Made by a program: the position numbers and the translations under genes
Assembly: GCF_027579695.1 (NCBI RefSeq)
Contig: NC_083586.1
Location: forward strand, 9,362,001 to 9,426,000
Reading direction: 5' to 3'
Source: Neoarius graeffei
Lineage: Eukaryota > Chordata > Actinopteri > Siluriformes > Ariidae
DNA: 64,000 bases
Notes under the pieces: generated by a model
Seen by the model: only the letters and a program-made list of their open reading frames with translations
What the model was told of the DNA's origin: nothing
Databases searched by the model: none
In this document: one piece after another, positions 34,767 through 46,216 of the stretch
How the letters are laid out: every line of letters starts with the position of its first letter
Numbering within the stretch: position 1 is the stretch's first letter

Positions 34767-35807
34767 CCCATACGAAAAAGAACAGTAAAGAACTTATAAG
34801 AATTTACCACTGTCTTAGTAGTAAATCCTTATAAATATAAGGATAAATCCTTATAAGGATTTATAAATAAATATATATGCCATGTATGATTTACTCCTGA
34901 AAGTGGCCCATTTTGCATTTTCCTCATGCAAATTTTTTATGAAAATCTAGTATGTATGAAGTGAACATTGTGCATGGTTTTTACAGATAATGTGTATGAT
35001 GAATTACACCGTCTTTGTATGCTTCCTGTAATGTTTGTAGTTTTAAATTATATTTTACAGTTTAAAATGTGGGCGGCACGGTGGTGTAGTGGTTAGCGCT
35101 GTCGCCTCACAGCGAGAAGGTCCGGGTTCGAGTCCCGTGGCCGGCGAGGGCCTTTCTGTGTGGAGTTTGCATGTTCTCCCCGTGTCCGCGTGGGTTTCCT
35201 CCGGGTGTTCCGGTTTCCCCTACAGTCCAAAGACATGCAGGTTAGGTTAACTAAATTGACCGTAGGTGGGAGTGTGAATGGTTGTCTGTGTCTGTGTCAG
35301 CCCTGTGATGACCTGGCGACTTGTCCAGGGTGTACCCCACCTTTCGCCCGTAGTCAGCTGGGATAGGCTCCAGCTTGCCTGCGGCCCTGTAGAACAGGAT
35401 AAAGCGGCTAGAGATAATGAGATGAGTTTAAAATGTAAAATGTATATGCCTTTTATATGTAAATCCACATATGTTTGTGTGGATTTACATATAAAAGGCA
35501 TATACATTTTAAACTGTAAAATATAATTTAAAACTACAAACATTACATGAAGCATACAAAGACGGTGTAATTCATCATACACATTATCTGTAAAAACCAT
35601 GCACAATGTTCACATCATACATACTAGATTTTCATAAAAAATTTGTATGAGGAAAATGCAAAATGGGCCACTTTCAGGAGTAAATCATACATGGCATATA
35701 CATTTATTTATAAATCCTTATAAGGATTTATCCTTATATTTATAAGGATTTACTACTAAGACAGTGGTAAATTCTTATAAGTTCTTTACTGTTCTTTTTC
35801 ATATGGG
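34767..35807. mobile_element. Foldback element with arms of about 320 bp
   Basis: Termini CCCATACGAAAAAGAACAG and CTGTTCTTTTTCATATGGG. The arms are nearly perfect inverted repeats meeting at about 35475 (CCACATATGTTTGTGTGG). Without the SINE it is about 670 bp, nearly all hairpin and non-coding. The 107-bp duplication gives its empty site; the target duplication appears to be about 2 bp (TG). Confidence 0.88.
35071..35425 (+). mobile_element. DANA/Mermaid-type SINE, copy 4
   Basis: tRNA-like head, body and short ATGAG tail, with a small deletion in the body near 35250. Perfect 11-bp flanking repeat GTTTAAAATGT (35060-35070 and 35426-35436). Inserted in the left arm of the foldback, close to its centre. 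Confidence 0.93.
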
Positions 35808-36756
35808 TGAAAGCGCATAGCTCCCAAATGCCATTGAAGTCCACTGAGGCTGGGCTGCATCGCACTGTCACGAGGGGGAAAAACTCATGCACACATTAGG
35901 CAAACTGGGGAAAGTTATAATGGAATGATTTCGCACTGTAGTTGGGTTGAGCACATATATTTCTATGATTCTGGATCTGAAATAGCAATGTTATAAGGTC
36001 GGCTATAACATAAGCCTAGCGCAATTCATCCTACACGATGTTCGTCATTTTTAGAGGAGGCTGAGCCTCCCTCGTTGTCTTAGAGCAATCGCCCGTGGTG
36101 CATAAATGGCAAGGGCACAAGCCTAAGCTGAACACCCATGATCTCCGATCCCTCAGACGGCACTGCATCAAGAACCGTCATTCATCTATAGCTGATAGAA
36201 TCAAATGGGCTCGGGATTACTTTGGTGAATCTTTGTCAAGCACTATAATACACAGTTACCTCCATAAATGCCAGCTAAAATTTTACGATGCAAACAGGAA
36301 GACTTATTTTAACTGTGTCCAGAAGCACCGTCAACTTCTCTGGGCTCAGAGACATCTGGGATTGGACCATCACACGGTGGAAATGTGTATTGTGGTCAGA
36401 TGAAGAAATATTCTGGCGTGAAGAATGGTACAAAATAATATCTGAAACACTTCATCCATTGGTGTCTTCAGTCCTTAAACATCTTTTTAAGTGTAGTGAG
36501 AAGGAATGGAAACATTATAAAGTGGTAAATGCTTTACTGTAACAACTTTTTTTAAACATGATACAAGAATCAAAATTGAAATGTGTTAATTTTGGAAAAA
36601 ACCCCAAAACAAAACAAAAAATTCATGACATAAAACATCAAATAATCTGTTGTAATGTATTGAGTGCAATACAGGTCAAAGATTGTTTACAAATCATTTT
36701 CAGTTTTCATTTCGATTTCAGCATCTTGTCTCAACACACACACACACACTACTGAC

Positions 36757-37068
36757 AGGTGAAGTGAATAACATTGGTTATCTTGTTATAATGGCACTTG
36801 TCAAGATATGTGAGATATATTTGGCAGCAAGTGAAGTCAGTTCTCGAAGTTGGTGTGTGATCTAAGGAACTTTGACAAGGGCAACAATTGTGATGGCTAG
36901 ATGACTGGGTCAAAGCATCTGCAAAATGACAGGTCTTGTCGGGTGTTCCTGGTATGGACTGGTTATTACCTACCAAAAGTGGTTCAAGGAAGGACAACTA
37001 CTGAACCAGCAACAGGGTCATGGGCACCCAAGGCTCAGTGATGTGTGTGAATGGGTTAAAGACTAGCC
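36757..37068 (+). mobile_element. Tc1-like fragment, N-terminal transposase region
   Basis: Contains GTGAAGTGAATAACATTGG and TTTGACAAGGGCAACAATTG, the start of a Tc1 family also found at 62010-62612. The frame is broken by stops and homology ends near 37068. Confidence 0.65.
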
Positions 37069-37137
37069 TGTTTGATTTGATTTTGTGTCCTTTTTTATTT
37101 TTTAATTTTCAATTTACTAACTTGAAATAAAGGTGAA

Positions 37138-37345
37138 ATGGTGGCACAGCAGGGTATCACAGCTCTCAGGGCGGAGGTTTGATCCTGAGCTTGTGTACCT
37201 GCCTGTGTAGAGTTTCTGCCCACATCCAAATAACATGTCAGAAGGTCGAGTGAGTAAGGTAAATCATGAGAATGAGTATGTGTGAAAGAATGTGTGTGTG
37301 GTGCCCTATGATTGGCATTCCATCCCTGGTATATACCTGCCTTGT
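37138..37345 (+). mobile_element. Old SINE fragment
   Basis: GGTGGCACAGCAGGGTATCA with a decayed B box (AGGTTTGATCC) and a diverged version of the body (TAGAGTTTCTGCCCACATCC). Older and distinct from the ATGAG-tailed copies. Confidence 0.5.
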
Positions 37346-38242
37346 CACAACAGAAGTGATTTACATTTAAATTGACAGCACATAGATTTGATTAGACTAA
37401 ACTGTGGAAAATGAACCTTAAACAGAAATGAAAAACAGAATATGAAACAATCTGATGAGTAATACTGTTACTGCTGTCTGATTAATTCCCATGCTGACTG
37501 TTTTAATCAGACATTAAGTTTTTAATGTCTGTTGTGTTAAGTTCTGTTTTGAATGTTACCGTATGTGACACATACCTGTGACTAATCCTACACTCAGCTC
37601 TCTGATCATCTCTAAATTTGGGTTATTTTAATCCCACAGCTTTGACGTCAATCAACTTCGCAGTGAGGAATGTGGATCTGCGTTTAGACATGCCTGAACT
37701 CTCACGACAAAAGAAAAGCAAATATGAAACTGTGTGTGTTTATAGACAGTATATATTTCAATTCACTTTAAACAATATGTAATTATAATATGTAAGAGTG
37801 TCATGTCACACTAAGACATTCCTCAGGGTTAAAATGTCATTCTTAATTTTTATCAACACCAATTCATAATTCTAACAATTCAAGTTTTTAATTGTTAATT
37901 TCTCCCCTTCCTCTCCCCCTTACCTTTCTGTTAACATCTTGAGCTTATTTATGATGGCTGTTTATACTTCTCATAATTCACTGCATCTGCACTTTGAGAG
38001 TGTCTTGGGAGATAAATTGTGAAAAGTTTTGAAGTTTATCTTCCATTCATTAATAAATCACGGAAGATAAATCAAGGAGGCTGTTTTATTTAAACTACCT
38101 CCAGATTTATTCTTTTTTTCCCCCCTCCAGGTGTACATAAGGCTAATTTTTTAAAATCAAATTAAATTTATTGTAAATAATTTGTCTATTTTAATATGGA
38201 GCAAGCTATATTTAAACTTGTGTTCATTTTTAAATGCTGTAC
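37346..38242. other. Unassigned sequence
   Basis: No feature recognised. Unique-looking AT-rich sequence. Confidence 0.5.
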
Positions 38243-38244
38243 TA

Positions 38245-38792
38245 CACTCACTGGTCACCTTATTAGGTACACATACACCTGCTGTTTTATGCAGCCAATC
38301 CCTTGACAGCAGCACAATGCATCAAATCATGCAGATACAAATCAAGAGCTTCAGTTAACGTTCACTTCAACCATCAGAATGGGAAAAATTGTGATCTTAT
38401 AGTGTGACTTTCACTGTGGCATGGGTGTTGATTTGAGCCAGATGGACTGGTTTGAGTATTTCAGAAACTGCTGATCTCCTGGGGTATTCCACACACAACA
38501 GTCTTTAACGTTGACACAGAATGGTGCAAAAAACAAAACAACACTGAGTGAGCGACAGTTCTGTGGGTGGAAACAAATGTCTTGTTGATAAGAGAGGTCA
38601 GAGAAATTGGCCAGATTGGTTTGAGCTGCTAGGAAGGATATAGTCAATCATATAATCACTCTTTACAACCGTGGTGAGCAGAAAAGCATCTCAGCATGCA
38701 ACAGCAGAAGAACACATTGGGTTCCACTCCTGCAGCCAAGAACAGGGATCTTAGAATCAAGAACAAGTTCATATTAAAGTGGCCGGTGAGTG
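38245..38792 (+). mobile_element. Internally deleted Tc1-like element
   Basis: Left CACTCACTGGTCACCTTATT and right GTGGCCGGTGAGTG, with TA at 38243-38244 and 38793-38794. It keeps the N-terminal transposase region (helix-turn-helix; WCKKQNN-TEW-like reading near 38520) and lacks the catalytic core, so it is a 548-bp non-autonomous derivative. Confidence 0.82.
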
Positions 38793-39002
38793 TACATTGT
38801 AATAACATTAAATAGTAATTAAATTGATCACAATGTTTTTGCAATAACTACAGCAATTTGTTTTCTTTCTTCATTAACCTAATAGAGTTTATCTGCTCTC
38901 TCTCTCTCTCACACACACACACAGGACAACGTAGTGAGCAAACTTGCTATTTCTACTCTAAGCTAATGTACCCATGAGCATCAGTTCACCTTAGCGTATG
39001 TA
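38793..39002. repeat. Spacer with (TC)n(AC)n microsatellite
   Basis: TCTC then ACAC repeats at about 38898-38923. Confidence 0.9.
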
Positions 39003-40554
39003 CAGTTGTGGTCAGAAGTTTACATACAGTGACATGAATGTCATAGCAATATTTGGGCTTTCAATAATTTTTTGAACTGTTCTTTTTCTGTGGCAGAATG
39101 TACAGCATACATCTTTAATTTAAAAAAAAACACAAATTTGGTGCACAAGTTTTAATTTTCTTTGGGTTTTCTGAAATCAACACAGGGTCAAAATTATACA
39201 TACAGCACACCCAATATTTGGGTAAAATGTTTCTTCACAAGATTCACCTTGACCAAACATTTTTATCATGAAAAAGCTTCTGGCAAAATTCTGGTTGGAT
39301 ATTTCATGACTCTTCATGGTAGAATTCAATTATTATTATTATTATTATTATTATTTTCTTGGCATGCACTTGACTTATAAGCATGGTCCATAAATTTTCA
39401 ATAGGGTTGAAGTCAGGATTTGTTTTAAGCTTAATATTAGCTTGCTTTACCCTCTACAACCAGCTCTGATGCATGTTTGGGTTCACGGTCCTGTTGTAAC
39501 TCCCAAGTCGTATTCAAGTATCTGATGGTTTATGCTGAAGAATTTTGAGGTAGTCCTCCTTCTTCATTATTCCATCCACTTTGTGCAATGAACCAGTACA
39601 CTGGCAGCAAAACAGCCCAAGAGCATGATGATCCTACCACCACCTGGTACAGTGCCCCTCTGTAGTTGTCATTGTGGCCAAACAACTCAATCTTTGTCTC
39701 ATCTGATCATACAGCTATCCTCTAGAAGGCTTTTTCTTTGTCCGTGTGGTCAGCTTCAAACTTGAGTTAAACTTGAAGGTGTCAATTTTGGAGCAGGGGT
39801 TATTTCTTGGATAGAAGACTCTTAATCCATGGTGATCTGAACTGTAGACAGTGAGCCATCAGCTTTCAGTTCATGGCAGGGCTGTTCCCAGGTTGTTCCT
39901 GACCATCCAAACCAATTTTCTTTCAGCTGAGGGTGACAGTTTGGGTTTTCTTCAAGCAAAGTGGCTTGGTAAAGTGATTACACCTCACAATAACTTGGAT
40001 ACACTTGTTTGAACTGATCTTGGAATTTGCAGTTGTTTAGAAATGGCTCCAAGAGACATTCCAGAGTTGTGTACAGTATATCTGCAATCCTTTTCTTAGA
40101 TCTGCACTGAGCTCCTTGGACTTTCCCATTTTACTGTGTGTGGGTCAATCCAATGAGTGCTGTAAACAAACCCTTTTTATGAAGGCACAGAGAAGCTACC
40201 AGCTGTAGTCAATCATGATCACTAACAGGAAGTTAAGAGATCTCGGCCTTGACAAGATAAAAGACATTTTGGAAGTTTCAGCACCTCTGAATTAATAATC
40301 CAAGTGAGAGTGTATGCAAATTTTTGACCCTGTATGTATAATTTTGACCCTGTGTTGATTTCAGAAAACCCAAAGAAAATTAAAACTCGTGCACCAAATT
40401 CTAGTGGTATTTATTTATTTTAAAGACGTATGCTGTACATTCTGCCACAGGAAAAGAACAGTTCAAAGAAATTACTGAAAGCCCAAATATTGCCATGACA
40501 TTCATATCCAAGATGACATTTATGTCACTGTATGTAAACATCTGACCACAACTG
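39003..40554 (-). mobile_element. Tc1-like transposon, dead, CAGTTGTGGTCAG family
   Basis: Termini CAGTTGTGGTCAGAAGTTTA and complement, with TA at 39001-39002 and 40555-40556. The minus strand contains transposase homology (for example the complement of GACCATCCAAACCAATTTTC), but no frame above 60 codons survives. An ATT microsatellite lies at 39330-39355. Confidence 0.85.
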
Positions 40555-40556
40555 TA

Positions 40557-43048
40557 TGTTTCGAATTAATTACACACTTAGACGCACACCAGTGACTTCT
40601 TGGGGAAAAAAAGCAACTTGTTCAGGATCAAACTAGTCAGAGTGGAGTTAGCATGTCTGAGATACACCCCAAAGTATATATTCATTGTATTATTGATTGT
40701 GGTTGAGCTACTGTGAGTTACTGTGCATTAAGGTAACTATGTTTCTTTGCTACCTCACATTTACCAGCATCCTGATGATGTGGTTAGTTTTTGAGTGAAC
40801 AAAGAGAGAGCTTAAGTTAAAAAATTAGTTAGCCAAATCACTATAACAGTTTACATAATGTTGACTAGCATGCTAATAATATGGCTACCTATTTAAAATT
40901 AAACAGGTTTGCTCACATAGAGGTGTACAATTTACATTAAAAAAATGTTTTCTAGCTTGCTAGTAAACTTGGGCAACACTAACACACTGCTGTGTTTTGG
41001 CAGCTAATTACAATATTTTAGCTTCCACTGGTTAGCTAATGTAATTAAAACCTGACATTTATGCTACATATAGCTGAAAGAATGACATCGCATGATCAGG
41101 ATGTTGACTAACTTTACCGAAGCGCTGCTTGATTTCATTACTTATAAAAATACTTTACCGCATGTTATCTAGCTTGCTAGTAATGTCGGCTTTTGGTGAA
41201 GCAGCGCTTCCTCAGGGAGGAATTCACTTCCTCAGGGAGTGTGAGCGTTAGTGTGAGCTAGTTTACACGTTTCAGTGTGACAGTAATGCTAACTAGCAGG
41301 ATCTCATCAAACCTGTCAACATTTCTGTAGAATTGACAACTTAAAAAAAATGCACACTTTGCCTCCACGTACATATTCTGTTCCAAGTGACAAGATAGCA
41401 TGCCACTAATGGTAAGTTATTTATTTTTGGACTTGTCTGTCAGGCTCCTGTGGCTTTATTTTCCCCCTCTCAGCTTTGAGCTTGTGTGTTTTCTGGAGTA
41501 TGAAATCTAGTTAGCGACAGTGTGTTAACCACATCTATAGCCCAAAATCAAGCTGGAAAAAAATAAAATAAAAATGATAAAAACATACTGCCATTATTTT
41601 TGAGATTCTGAATGGACTTGGATTTAAGTGTCTTTGCCAATTACATCCTTCTTAACCAGCATTGTACACACACACACACACAAAAAGATTTGTGTTCGCG
41701 TAGATGCATACATTTTAACAGCAATGTGAATTTCATCCTCGTTTCTCTGCTAAAAATAATCAGTCATGGATTTACAGCCTTGCTGTGAAAATAAACATTG
41801 TTTTGCACTTTGCTTATGAGAAAACATCCTCCTCGCCCTCAGATTTATATCCATGTGCTGGTGCTTTTGTTTTTTTTTTTAAGAAAACTGGCGATATGAG
41901 GGTTAGGGTTATGTACACGAAACTGCTGAATGCTGCTCTTTTTTTCCAAGCATTCGTGTGTAGAAATTTAGCATAGCTTCGTTCAACTACAATGGAGATT
42001 TTTTTTAAATAATTGGAGTTTTTATAATCAAAGATGCTCATATATACAAGATATACCATCTACTTTAACATTAAAAACAATAAAAAGATGTGAGAAAACA
42101 TGAAGTGAGAGAACAGATTTCTGAATTATTTACCTCTGCCAATTTTGCTGGAGAAGGTTATGGTTGCACCTGCATTTGTTTAGTTGTTTGTTTCTTTGTT
42201 TCCAATGTAACTCAAAAAGTAGTGAATGGATTTGGATGAAATTTGGTGGACAGCTTTCGTATTATCCTAGGTTCAAGATTTTGATTTCTAGCTTGGCAGA
42301 GACATCCAAGTGCCCTTCGAGTTAGGATTAATTTCATCAAGCAAAAAGTTAGGTGCCGCACTTGCCAGGAAAATACAAATATATTTTTTTTACTGTACAC
42401 TATATTGTAACTTTTATTTACATCACTCATTACATTGAAACATCGAAAGGCACACATACATAGAAACGTTCCGTTATGTACAAATATATACAGAATAAAT
42501 AAACTCTGATCTACCTCAATACAAAATAAAGCTATGGTGCTCTTACAGCAAATCCTTTCAAACCATCCTGCATAACTATCATGCTGAGACAAAAGAATTT
42601 ATTATATTTTGTAAAGAAATTAGAACCAAAAAGGGGGGAGAGGAAAAAAAAAAAACTATACAAAAAAAAAAAAAAAATCAATCAATCTTGTCCACACCAG
42701 TAGCTACACTTGATTGTCAAGTGCCATTTCTTAAATGGCATTTTGGATAGTGCAATTCTTTTTTTCTTTTCATAAAATTATGACCTGCAGCAAATGTTAG
42801 GATTGTGATTGCAATGAGATGCACCAGATAAAAAAACGTTATGGACAGAAACTTGCTTTTTTGTTGCCAAAAATGTCAGGAATAAATAAATACAACTTCA
42901 TGGAAAATGCACAGAAGACATAATAAAAATGACACCAAGCTAACCATTTATCATGGTACACCTTCTGCATAGGTTAACTGTTCCTCTGCACAATGTATTG
43001 CTCCACTTTACCCCAGAAAACAACCAACATAGGAGCATGGTGATGGTA
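40557..43048. other. Unassigned 2.5-kb stretch
   Basis: No gene recognised. Poly-A/poly-T runs near 42000 and 42645-42680. A 126-codon minus frame at 42212-42592 has no recognisable domain. Confidence 0.5.
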
Positions 43049-43429
43049 TTGAGGTATTTCACCCACGTGACCAAGTCACGTGACGCAGCCATTTTGGACG
43101 GCACGCTTAAGTCCTTCAGTGCAAGGCGGTATGAGATGGTGGAGACCTTTGCACATTTTAACAAGAAAGTAAGCTGTGATTCGTGTTAAATTGGATCTGT
43201 CTTTTATCACAAACACTGTACCCAGCCTTGGTATGGAGCCCTGTTTATTTATTTCTGTGTCCCGTTTCTTTCTAGCCTCTGTTATTGCGTTTTATGTCTG
43301 ATGTCTGCTACATGCAACCCTAGACAAATTAACACTGCCTTGTTTCACTGCTCAGATGGGTTAACAAACACTGACCCATTTACTTTTTGCTATATATTTT
43401 ATCAAAATTGCGTTAACTGATAAACTAAC

Positions 43430-44276
43430 CTGAAATGAAATGATCACTGCAAAGTCTGGAGTACTCTGTTGGCTCCCAATCCTGTCTCTTCACAGCTGCA
43501 ATCCATTTGGCCCTCTTGTCTGGGTCAGTAGGAAACCGGTAGTGATGTGTCGGTCGCGAACGATCCGGTTCAAAGAGCCGGCTCTTTGAAGTGAACGAGG
43601 GGAGCCGGCTCTTCGGTGGGAGCCGAATTAGTTTTTTGTCCTTAGGTGCCTCAGAGAGAGAGACCTTCACAAAAAAAGTTGCTGTCCGATTGCGTCTTTG
43701 TGTTGTCTATTACCATTCAAAGGAAAAAAAGTAGCATGGTGTACGCCTACTTTTTTTGGTTGGGGGGGGTTGATGTCATTCACAGCTGCGAAAATACGAA
43801 AATTGGTGTAATGCTTAAAGCTGTGGAGCACAGGGGAGAGGAGTCTGTGAGGCACCTGAGGAGGGGAAAATCAGCTGTGTATTTTATATTGGTAATAACA
43901 GTTTTGCATTTATGTTTGTGAGAAAATAATTTATTAATTGGTAAGTAAGTTTTATTTCTATAGCTAGAACATTGTTACACTGCTATACTTTACAAAGCTT
44001 TACAATGGCTACAAAAACTAAAAAATAAAATGGAAAACATCCTACTGATAAAATATAAATAATAATGTAATTAATTTACTAGTTAATTGCAGCAATTAAA
44101 TCAAAAATAAAATCTCAGGAGCCGTTTGGGAGCCGAAAGAGCCGGCTCCTTATAGTAAGAAGAGCCAAAAGAGCCGGCTCCCAAAAAAGAGCCGAAATTC
44201 CCATCACTAGAAGGGAGCGTCCTGCACGCTGTCCCTGTCTGTTGTGGCAGCCCACAGCACAACAAGCAAACACCAT
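43430..44276 (-). pseudogene. THAP zinc-finger exon split by a transposon
   Basis: From Met at 44276 the minus strand reads MVFACCAVGCHNRQGQ up to 44210. After the insertion (43540-44209) it continues YRFPTDPDKRAKW, then EPTEYSRLCSDHFISG. Together these have the THAP ligands (two Cys, then Cys-x2-His) and the FP and W landmarks. A good splice donor (CAG then GTTAGT) follows at 43429, so this is exon 1 of a longer protein, presumably a transposase. The halves seem to be one base out of frame even without the insert. No later exon survives in this copy. Confidence 0.75.
43540..44209. mobile_element. TAGTGATG/CATCACTA element with GAGCCGGCTC motifs
   Basis: A 670-bp non-coding element with ends TAGTGATG / CATCACTA and many copies of GAGCCGGCTC and GGGAGCCG near both ends. 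The type is common in fish and usually classed as hAT-like, but here I cannot read an 8-bp target duplication; only TAG is shared. It splits the THAP exon. Confidence 0.7.
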
Positions 44277-44448
44277 GGTTATTTATAGAGTGCTTACTGA
44301 CAAATTAATCTATTCTAGGTGTCTGTAACACGTTTTTTTTCAAGCTGGTTCTCCCTCTCTGTCTGCAGCGTTAGTATGTAGCTTGACGTTCAAAATGGCG
44401 GACACCGGGGCGTCACGTGACCCTGTGACGTCAGGTGAAATACCTCAA

Positions 44449-45334
44449 TAAGAAGTTTAGGTACAGCAGTGAATAATGAGAAACAGTCCACCAAACAAAA
44501 GCACTCCAACACCCAATTAGAAACTAACCTGAGCACCATTAACACCAAAAGCATGGAAGACAAGGAGATTTAGACTTTAATTGCACTTTTCCACCAGAAA
44601 GGACAGCATAGCTTGGGAACAAAGTGCCAGGACTATCTGTATCCTGATCTTCCCTATCACAAAGATTGTTGTCCCATCAATGGGGAGCACTAATTTTAGC
44701 TCCACCCTCATGTCCTGACATGGCTCACATAAGGAAGTTTTGCACAGGTATGACTGGTACATCCAATGGAAACGTGCCCTAACTGAACATCCTTGATAAT
44801 TATTTAGCTCGATATAGAACCCTACAACAGATCCTATCAGAAAGGCTTCCATAGGTAGAACCCTATTTGGAGGCTGACATCTTTTAATTATCAAATAATC
44901 CTATTGTCTAAGAGTGTATCAAGTAACAAAATAGCTAAATCTATATGTTAAGCACCAGGTAGTTTCTCGTATTAAGAAGAAAATAATGGCCAGTAATTTG
45001 TACAGTGTACCATACATTTAAGACATTATTGATGGTTTATTAGGTAATTAAGTGTTCTTGGGCTACAGTCAAACTACAGCTTGCAATGCTTTGCGATGAA
45101 GCATTTGGTGGCGAAGTATTCCCAAACCCATCTGTGAATATTCACCACTTAGTTTGCTGACGAAAACATCACCACCAAATTTCGATGCATGCATTGAAAT
45201 TTTTCATGAGATTTTTGGCCACTCACGAGGTGGAGACACACCCAAAAAAAAAAAAACCCTACAAAGCTCGGAGAACAATTGCTGTGCACTGCATGATTGG
45301 TGGTGATGCTACCAATTTTTCACTGCCAAGTATT
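44449..45334. other. Unassigned sequence
   Basis: Contains ATATAGAACCCTA and GTAGAACCCTATTTGG motifs like those at 45820-46215. No gene recognised. Confidence 0.45.
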
Positions 45335-45730
45335 CAAGTGTCAGGCGTGATTTGTGACAGAAGGTTGCCAGCAAGAGTGAAAGGGAAAATGTACAAGACC
45401 GTAGTACGACCAACAATTTTGAATGGTTTGGAAACAGTGGCACTGACAAAAAGACAGGAGGCTGAACTGGAGGTAGTGGAGTTAAAGATGTTGAGATTCT
45501 CATTGGGAGTGATTGGTGAGATTGAGATGGTTTGGACATGTACAGAGGAGAGATCCAGGGTATATTGGGAAAAGAATGCTGGAGATGGATTTGCCAGGTA
45601 GAAGGAAAAGAGGAAGACCAAATGAGATTTATGGACATGAGGACAGTTGGTGCTACAGAAAAAGATACAGAAGACAGAAGGAGCTGGAGGGACATTATCT
45701 GCTTTGGCGACCCCTAACAAGAACAGCTGA
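45335..45730 (+). pseudogene. LINE reverse-transcriptase C-terminal fragment, RTE-like
   Basis: The frame reads CDRRLPARVKGKMYKTVVRP, then a second segment MVRLRWFGHVQRRDPGYIGK and GRRKRGRP, and ends WRDIICFGDP in another frame. This is the C-terminal region after the reverse transcriptase in RTE-type LINEs. At least two frameshifts exist and the endonuclease and catalytic RT motifs are absent, so it is a short 5'-truncated remnant. RTE-type LINEs are plausible partners for SINE movement, but no link can be shown here. Confidence 0.7.
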
Positions 45731-45819
45731 AAGAAGAAGAATTTGCGAACCCATCCCGAGCTGTAGTGTGACCAGGGCCTTATCTTCCATAAAGTGTTCT
45801 ACTCAGAATCCTTTCTGCT

Positions 45820-46216
45820 ATGTTATAGGGTTCTACATAGAATTGATGGTTCCCCAAGAGGGACAACCAAAGGACCTTTAAGGGTACAACAGGTACTGCT
45901 GGTAAAATTGTTTAGTTATAATGCTTTGCCACTGGCTGTACCTGCTATACCTATGCTACATTTTGTTACCCCTCTTGCTTGCCAAGATACCATGTGAGTC
46001 TCTTTGGGACATTGGGAAGACCTAAAAGTAATTCAGAACACTGATTGTTCAAATCAGAACCACAGTTGTCCTGATTAATGTCTCTAGCTGGAGTAATGTC
46101 TCTACTTTTGTCTCTGGAGTAATGGTTGGATTCTATATAGAATCTTTCAGGGTCCCCCACCCCCAAAAGGAAGAACTGCAAAAACCCTTAAGGGTTCTAC
46201 ATTTAAGAGTGTACAA
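45820..46216. repeat. Repeats with GGGTTCTACAT motifs
   Basis: GGGTTCTACATAGAA (45829) and related GGATTCTATATAGAATC (46125) and CCCTTAAGGGTTCTACATT (46185) motifs suggest a decayed non-autonomous element family. Boundaries not defined. Confidence 0.4.

Larger units (their letters stand above)
34590..35845. repeat. 107-bp tandem duplication, second unit split by a foldback element
   Basis: Unit 1 (34590-34696) starts GAGGCTGGGAGTCTGTGGGG and ends GAAGTCCACT. Unit 2 repeats it at 34697-34766 and, after the foldback, 35808-35845. A partial third unit starts at 35846. Confidence 0.85.
31388..36097 (-). mobile_element. hAT-like element, CAGTGGCGG end, 8-bp TSD
   Basis: It begins CAGTGGCGGCTGG and ends CAATCGCCCGTG. 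The termini are imperfect inverted repeats, flanked by the perfect 8-bp duplication GTGCATAA (31380-31387 and 36098-36105). AGGGGAGGCT and GAGGCTGAGCCTCCC lie near the two ends. It holds an exon similar to a ZMYM1/TTF-type hAT transposase (32421-32624, minus) and three further insertions. Confidence 0.8.
31220..36541 (+). pseudogene. Tc1 transposase split by a 4.7-kb hAT insertion
   Basis: The N-terminal piece (about 31220-31379) reads MGQGSPICQQVPEKMIEMSR, then a helix-turn-helix ending ISPTMVHNIFQ. Reading resumes at about 36106 with the second DNA-binding region (GHKPKLNTHDLRSLRRHCIK) and goes on through IKWARDYFGE and QKHRQLLWAQRH. Only the first catalytic-core segment (VVRSDEEIF-like, near 36400) remains; the segments with the second Asp and the Glu are missing. 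Stops and frame changes are also present. Confidence 0.75.
30871..36734 (+). mobile_element. Outer Tc1-like element of a nested stack
   Basis: The left terminus (CCCAAATCAGAAAAAGTTGG) follows TA at 30869-30870. Transposase pieces lie at about 31220-31379 and 36106-36541, on either side of a hAT insertion with 8-bp TSD. The right end is eroded and runs into an AC microsatellite near 36734. Original length was about 1.1-1.2 kb. Confidence 0.75.
43049..44448 (-). mobile_element. ISL2EU/IS4EU-like TIR element, copy 1 (THAP half)
   Basis: The ends TTGAGGTATTTCACC / GGTGAAATACCTCAA are flanked by TA (43047-43048 and 44449-44450). The left end carries CACGTGACCAAGTCACGTGA and the right end carries GGGGCGTCACGTGACCCTG, the same two distinct ends as in the copies at 54738 and 62725. 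It holds a THAP exon on the minus strand near the right end, split by another transposon. The superfamily label rests on the 2-bp target and recalled gene content. Confidence 0.75.

Noticed and set aside
42212-42592. 126-codon minus-strand frame as a possible gene
   Set aside because: No recognisable domain, no splice or polyadenylation context and AT-rich non-coding composition.
45185-45881. Several overlapping 120-140 codon frames on both strands
   Set aside because: The plus-strand ones are shifted pieces of one LINE RT tail; the minus-strand ones are its shadows.
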